Below, in pieces: positions 59,120 to 64,000 of a stretch of 64,000 nucleotides of DNA. The notes beneath the pieces were generated by a model. It made no database searches, had not been told where the DNA came from, and saw nothing but the letters and a program-made list of their open reading frames with translations. The position numbers and the translations under genes are program-made. The DNA comes from Megascapheus bottae. Taxonomy: Eukaryota; Chordata; Mammalia; Rodentia; Geomyidae. The stretch spans positions 1,081,001 through 1,145,000 of the forward strand of contig JANJXV010000188.1 of assembly GCA_024803745.1 (NCBI GenBank). Direction: 5' to 3'. The stretch's first letter is position 1; every line of letters starts with the position of its first letter.

Positions 59120-60205
59120 TTTAAAAAAATGGTTGGGGTGGGGTAATGTATTGAGGGGTTACAGTTACGCCCGGCAGGTAGTGGGTATATTACTTTTTGA
59201 ATTTTGATACCTCTTCTCCCTCTTTTGCACCCCAACCCCCTTCAAGTCATCTTGTTTTTCCCCCTTTCTTCCCTATTTCAAATAAATGCATACAGTAACA
59301 ACAGGTAGGGTTAGGTTTATTTAATCTTAATTTTTATATACCATTTAGTGTGTATAATTGCCTTGAAAATGCTATGTACTCACTTCCAAATGTATAATAA
59401 CTACAGAATTTCAGAAAAGATATTTGCAATAAAGTTCTGGGTTCTTTTAGGATGATAATTCTTTGACTATTTTGAGAGTAGACACTAGGTTTACTTACTT
59501 TAAATGTAAGTGAAAAATAAAATAAATACTGTTGTGTTGTCAAATACCCTGTTTTTCAGAAAACTGGTCAATATATCAACACGGCATTTTGGCATCACGG
59601 GAGTAATTTTTTTTTAAATTTTGTCCATTTTTAGTTTTCTAGAGCAGAATGCTTTTAGACCAATAAATCCAGCCTTACATTTGACATTTGACATTGATTG
59701 TTAGGAAATTCTGTGAAAAATAAGTTGTCATTACTTAAATTTTATGAAAGTGTATATCAGCGCAAGGAAGATATACATCTTCCTTCAAGGGATATGTTTC
59801 AGAAGGAAGCAAATGACTGTATGGTGTTAGAGTTTCAGAAATGCAGATGGAAAGACTTAGAAAAAATCATATTAAGTGAAGTAAGCTAGACTCAAAGGAA
59901 CTTAGGCTCAATGGTTTCCCTTATTCGTCATGATCAGTAGAAACCTTGGGCTCTACTAGCAATAGAGCAAAATCTTGATACAAAAGGCCATATAATGTGA
60001 AGCTAATTGAAAGGACCTCCAGGATATTGAAACAAAAGCCATATAATGAATGATTGTTGTCTTTTTCTTTCTTTTTTCATATTTTTATTACAATTAATAG
60101 AAGGGTTACATTATATTCACCAGATAGAAGGTGCATTACTTCACAGACATGGATACCCTTTCTCATGTCTTGGTCCCCATTTAACTCCACCCACCCCCAT
60201 TCCTT
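59120..60205. mobile_element. Three LINE-1 3' fragments at outer end of right arm
   Basis: Antisense at 59120-59335, sense at 59840-60058, antisense at 60062-60205. The last two meet tail to tail, and the outer arm boundary (60109) falls inside the third. Confidence 0.8.
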
Positions 60206-60309
60206 CTTTTTTTAATGGTTGTTACTTTTGTGTTGCTTAAGAAGTTTGGGCCTACTGTCAGGCCACAAAGATGGTTTGAGTTTATTCAAAGAGCTTGATT
60301 ATCTTACTA

Positions 60310-60413
60310 CTTCATTCTGGTACAAGGGCTTAAACTCAGGGCTAGAGCTTTCATTTGGCTTTTAAACATTTTTTTTTATTGTTATTATTAAGGTCATGTA
60401 CAGAGGGATATCT

Positions 60414-60466
<53 letters not shown>

Positions 60467-60540
60467 ACATGCATGCGTACGCTGGTATTGGAGCTTGAAC
60501 TCAGGGTCTTGGCATGTCCACTAGCAATTTTGCTTAAGGC
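60310..60540 (-). repeat. SINE debris and (TG)n
   Basis: Two Geo-like antisense pieces (60320-60365 and 60485-60540) around (TG)23 at 60417-60463. Confidence 0.65.
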
Positions 60541-61100
60541 TGTGTAGGGAGCACAGTAATGATACAGATAAGCTGAGATGCATAAAGGTGTTTATTTCTC
60601 CAGTGCTGGTGGTGGGTGGAAGACTAGCGTGGGAGGAGCAGGAAATTGGAGACCCTGGGGAGGAGATTGTAGCATTTTCAGTTGCAAAGCTGTGCAGCCA
60701 GGATAGCTTTGTGAGCTCTGTGGGTGAGCTCTATTATCTGGTTCTTCCTGGAAAATCCCTGTAGTTACAGAGATGGCAGAGCAGCTGTTCCACCATTATT
60801 AAGAGGCCAGAATTAAATCTGTGTGTATGTGTGTGTGTTCCTCACATTAGTCACTGGTGAATGCTAATGGTCTTTCCAGTCTCAGGCCTTCAGAGAGGGG
60901 GTACAAATGTGTTTCTTGGTGACCCTTAGCAGTGTGGTAAACTAAGTGGTGGTGAGTCCTTTCTTGTCTCATGAGAATGTCCATCACTGGATGACTTGCA
61001 GTTGTTGGAAGCATCATTTTAATGATGATATATAAGGAATTATTACTATTTTGGGGTGTGTGTATGTGGCAATCTTGGGGCTTACTCAGGGTCAGAACAG
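60541..61100. other. Unassigned stretch
   Basis: No gene is recognised. 'AAAGGTGTTTATTTCTCCAG' could be the reverse of an LTR polyadenylation region, but nothing else supports that. Confidence 0.35.
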
Positions 61101-61410
61101 TTTTCCTTAGTTTTTTTTTTTCACCCAAAGGCTAGTGTCCTAACAACTAAGGCAGTCCTCTTCTCCTGTTTTTTTTTCCATATATTTTTATTGTAATTAA
61201 TAGAAGGGTTACATTATATTCACCAGATAGAAGGTACATTACTTCACAAATACTGATACCCTTTCTCATGTCATGGTTCTCCTGGGTTTTCCATTGGAGC
61301 TAAGATTCTCATGAACTTTTCTGTCCAGACTGACTTTGAATCCTGCTTCTCAGATCTCAGACTCCTGAGGAGGTAGAATTCCAGGCATGAGCCACCAGTG
61401 TGCCTGAATT
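61101..61410 (-). repeat. SINE split by L1 3' end
   Basis: An antisense L1 terminus (61178-61277) lies inside a minus-strand 7SL-Geo SINE (about 61070-61177 and 61278-61410). Confidence 0.7.
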
Positions 61411-62340
61411 AAGACTTGTTATTAACCACATTAGAAATGAACTCCTCAGCCCTCTTCTCCAGGTGAGAATGAGTTATGGAACAGGAAGCTTTCAGAGGCT
61501 GCAGGGAATTATACCCTGGTTTGAGGTTGAGAGGTCACCAGAAAGCAGGGCTATCAGAGGTAAAGGAAGGTGGATCACATTTCTCAGCAGAAATACAAAT
61601 TTAGTTACACCACATTCTTGACTTCAGTGTATTTATATATACTGGACATTTAGAGTTTCAGTTAATAACATTGATTTGACATCTCTCATGGAACAGGAGA
61701 ATGGGGTTGTAAAGGCTAATGAAGCTAGAGGACAACTGAGCAGTAGGCCACTTACTTCATCTAGAGGATTCATTGCATTGTAGTAAGGTAAATAAGTACC
61801 TGTAAGTAAGTACTGAAGCTCCCGGGATTTCTGCACCTGGCTCTGCCTTCTGCTGGTTTGCAGCGCAGTGTCCTCTCACTGCCCTCACGTTAAGGGTTAG
61901 ACTACACTGGGTCCTTGCAATTCAATGCTTGGAGCATCTGAGATCCTGATCAGAGGCCACTGGTGACCAATACCTGTTCTGCAAGGGATGAAGTGATTCC
62001 TGGCTTCATTTTACTGTTTGTGGTTCTCCAGTAAAGTGGAACGGCTGAGAAGCAGGCCACGGGACAGCTGACCTGAGGTGTTGCCAGCACCAAATGACAG
62101 GTTTCTAGAGAGGATAGTGGTAATGCTGCATCTGGAAAGTTCTCAGCTGAATTTCAGCTGAACAGATGCCAAAGGCCAGCCAGTTTCTGGATGCCCTCTG
62201 GGGAAAGGGCAGCCAGTAAAATTATAAAGACGAGACAGGGCATGAATGAGCACAAACAAGAGTAAGCCATTTCCACGAAGTCAGGGGGATGCCAAGAGAA
62301 TAGAAAAAATGGTGTTGGGGGCAGAAGGCATGGAACTGAG
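61411..62340. other. Unassigned stretch
   Basis: No gene or repeat was recognised. It may be intron of the rightward gene. Confidence 0.4.
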
Positions 62341-62440
62341 TCTCATAGGCTTTCCTTATCCTTGGCTGGCTTCGAATTGCAGTGCTCTTATCACAGCTTC
62401 CTGCTTAGCAAGGATTACAGGTGTGAGCCACTGGTGCCTG
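62341..62440 (-). repeat. 7SL-type SINE unit
   Basis: A minus-strand left unit only ('GGATTACAGGTGTGAGCCAC' at its end). Confidence 0.8.
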
Positions 62441-62955
62441 CCTTACTTTGTATTGTCTATTAAATGCTCTAAGTGGCTTTTCTCATGTCTTCATTTTTCC
62501 CAGTTCATGCATGTTTGGCTCTGTTTATCCTATATCCTCTACTAAGGTGTCATTGATATGTTGGTCAAAGGGAGTAATAAAGACAAATGAGAGGATTTTT
62601 TTAAACCAAACTTTCAGGCACCCAAGGGTTCTCACATTTCCTTTGACATTTGATCAATTTATATTCATATTACTTGGAGCTCAAATATTAGGTCACAGCT
62701 ACACTTAAGAGTAGGTTTTCTATTTTCTCCATTTCTAAACATCCAGTTTATTACTATCCATAGACTCTGTTTTTGTCTATCTAATCACAGAAGAGCTGCA
62801 TAGCAGGGGCAGGGACCTTTTCGAATGGACACGTATGTATTTTGACTAAGATACTCTTTCGTGGAGCAAGCATGGATCTTTAAAATTGTTTGCACAGCTA
62901 TGTTGTAAAATGGTAGTAGACAGAGCTGTTTTCATTGCATATCAGATTTGACCTG

Positions 62956-62987
<32 letters not shown>

Positions 62988-63053
62988 TGGAAGATACCTC
63001 ATGAAAGAAGAAATATATATTTATAGCAATGGGAACTGAACTGTTCTCTTCAG

Positions 63054-63084
63054 ATGCCCAGAGGTAATACATTACATGAGCAAG
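63054..63084 (+). CDS. Weak candidate second exon with start codon
   Basis: The acceptor 'GAACTGTTCTCTTCAG' is followed at once by ATG and by 31 nt reading 'MPRGNTLHEQ', ending at the overlapping donors 'GAGCAAG|GTGTGA' and 'CAAGGT|GTGAGT'. It would be a short coding exon after the non-coding first exon at 56.3 kb. Signals this good also occur by chance, and I do not recognise the peptide. Confidence 0.2.
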
Positions 63085-63315
63085 GTGTGAGTATAAAATT
63101 TTCTAGTTTTGAAGCTTTATCAATTATCAAGGCCCTTCTGTGTTACTATAGGTCTACAAACACCTTTCGAAATTCTGTTTATGACTGTGCAAATTTGTTA
63201 GCAGTTGACTTTTCCTGCTTTCCCAGGCTTCAATAACCTTTAATTATATAGGAGGGCTTCATTTAGTTGTTGCGAATATTCTAGTAGGTGATTTCTAAGC
63301 TCTAAATTAAAGTCC

Positions 63316-63609
63316 CTAGATTTTTCCAGAGTTGTTGATCAGTGAAAGTATGGTTTTAGATGTATCAACACAAATCTTATCTTCTGGAATTTCATTGTTG
63401 GACAACTGATATACAAGCCAGCATACTAGCCTAGCTCTTAATAGTCTTGTGGTCTTATTATCCATTCCAGGGTATTCTACAAGATGCCAGCACTTGAATC
63501 CTCTAGGAATATTTAAATAATGTAATATTTGGACATAGGCCAATAGTTCATTCCTTTTCCATAGAACAATAATCCTTGGCCAATGGGTCCAGAATTTAGA
63601 CAAGATCAA
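63316..63609 (-). other. Unassigned minus-strand open frame
   Basis: About 97 open codons, ending in a stop, with 'FKCWHLVEYPGMDNKT' and 'LVCWLVYQLSNNEIPE'. The composition looks more protein-like than most chance frames here. I do not recognise it. It could be the end of a processed pseudogene or of an old mobile-element protein. The sequence upstream on the minus strand (to 64,000) has stops in every frame. Confidence 0.3.
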
Positions 63610-64000
63610 TTTTTAAAAGGATCCCACGTAAGAGGTAATCCTAGGTATTTTTACTTGTTCTCATTCTTCCCAATTTGTTTCTGTAGATCCCAGGTAGACT
63701 AACCAACTTCTGGTCTATATTTGTTACCCTGTGGATGCTTGTTAGTGGCAATCTATTTTCCAATGTGGGCCCTTCTCTCACATGCTCCACTGGGATTAAT
63801 AACCTTGGCATGCCTAATAAACCACTTCCTTAGGAAAGTCTTCTGATGCTTTGGAATGTAGTAGACCTTGTTGTACTCTTCCACATGGTTATCTGTTTCT
63901 ACTTTACTGTAATGTCTGGAATTGCAGGTCTTTTAAAAACTATATACACATTTTTTTCTTTCTAGAAGGTAATCCTCTTAATAGCAAAAAATATACGTTA

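Larger units (their letters stand above)
56512..60109 (+). repeat. Inverted duplication, right arm
   Basis: Partner of 43149-46716. It begins about 200 bp downstream of the first-exon donor, still in the CpG island, and runs through intron-like AT-rich sequence to an L1 fragment. The sequence runs without interruption into the promoter on its left and into further L1 on its right, so this is the probable ancestral copy. The main length difference is (TG)n at 57003-57051, against about 11 units in the left arm. The GC-rich 5' end differs more than the rest. Confidence 0.92.
62441..64000. other. Mostly unassigned right end
   Basis: (TG)n at 62958-62986, the weak exon candidate at 63054-63084 and the unassigned minus-strand frame at 63316-63609. 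No other repeat was recognised. Confidence 0.4.

Noticed and set aside
43149..60109. Inverted repeat as a simple read fold-back or assembly artefact
   Set aside because: The arms differ by substitutions and microsatellite length, and the left arm joins L1 sequence not present at the right arm. Not fully excluded without long reads.

Overview
This is mammalian, almost certainly rodent, nuclear DNA. The sequence shows dozens of dimeric SINEs, truncated LINE-1 3' ends, long microsatellites, C2H2 zinc-finger debris, processed pseudogenes, GT-AG exon signals and one CpG island. The most diagnostic repeat is a dimer: a left unit like a rodent ID element (tRNA-type A box 'GGCCTAGTGGT' and B box 'GGTTCGATTCC') joined to a right unit ending in a 'GGACAGTGCTCAGGCCCTGAGC'-type tail. 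From memory this matches the IDL-Geo SINE described from Geomyoidea (kangaroo rats, pocket mice, pocket gophers), so I infer a heteromyid or geomyid rodent.

Layout. 0-19 kb: repeats, a 475-bp repeated block, a decayed zinc-finger array, an RPL7 pseudogene, and copy 1 of a roughly 5-kb direct segmental duplication (3.9-8.9 kb). 19.2-41.9 kb: nine coding exons on the minus strand, found by joining short open frames to splice signals. The reading phases agree at seven of the eight joins, and the eighth needs at least one exon I did not find. They encode part of a coiled-coil protein I do not recognise. An MTCH2 processed pseudogene sits in one of its introns and copy 2 of the direct duplication (35.1-39.7 kb) in another. 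43.1-60.1 kb: a large inverted duplication with two arms of about 3.6 kb (43,149-46,716 and 56,512-60,109), highly similar by eye, around a spacer of about 9.8 kb. The right end of the spacer holds a CpG-island promoter with a non-coding first exon and a splice donor, reading rightward into the right arm. The left arm is a reversed copy of the 5' part of that intron without the promoter or exon. 60-64 kb: probably further intron of the rightward gene, with old repeats and only a weak exon candidate.

How it fits together: a leftward coiled-coil gene and a rightward CpG-island gene lie head to head, and the inverted repeat lies between them. LINE-1 sequence is found at both ends of the left arm. 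All identities are by-eye estimates and no database search was possible.
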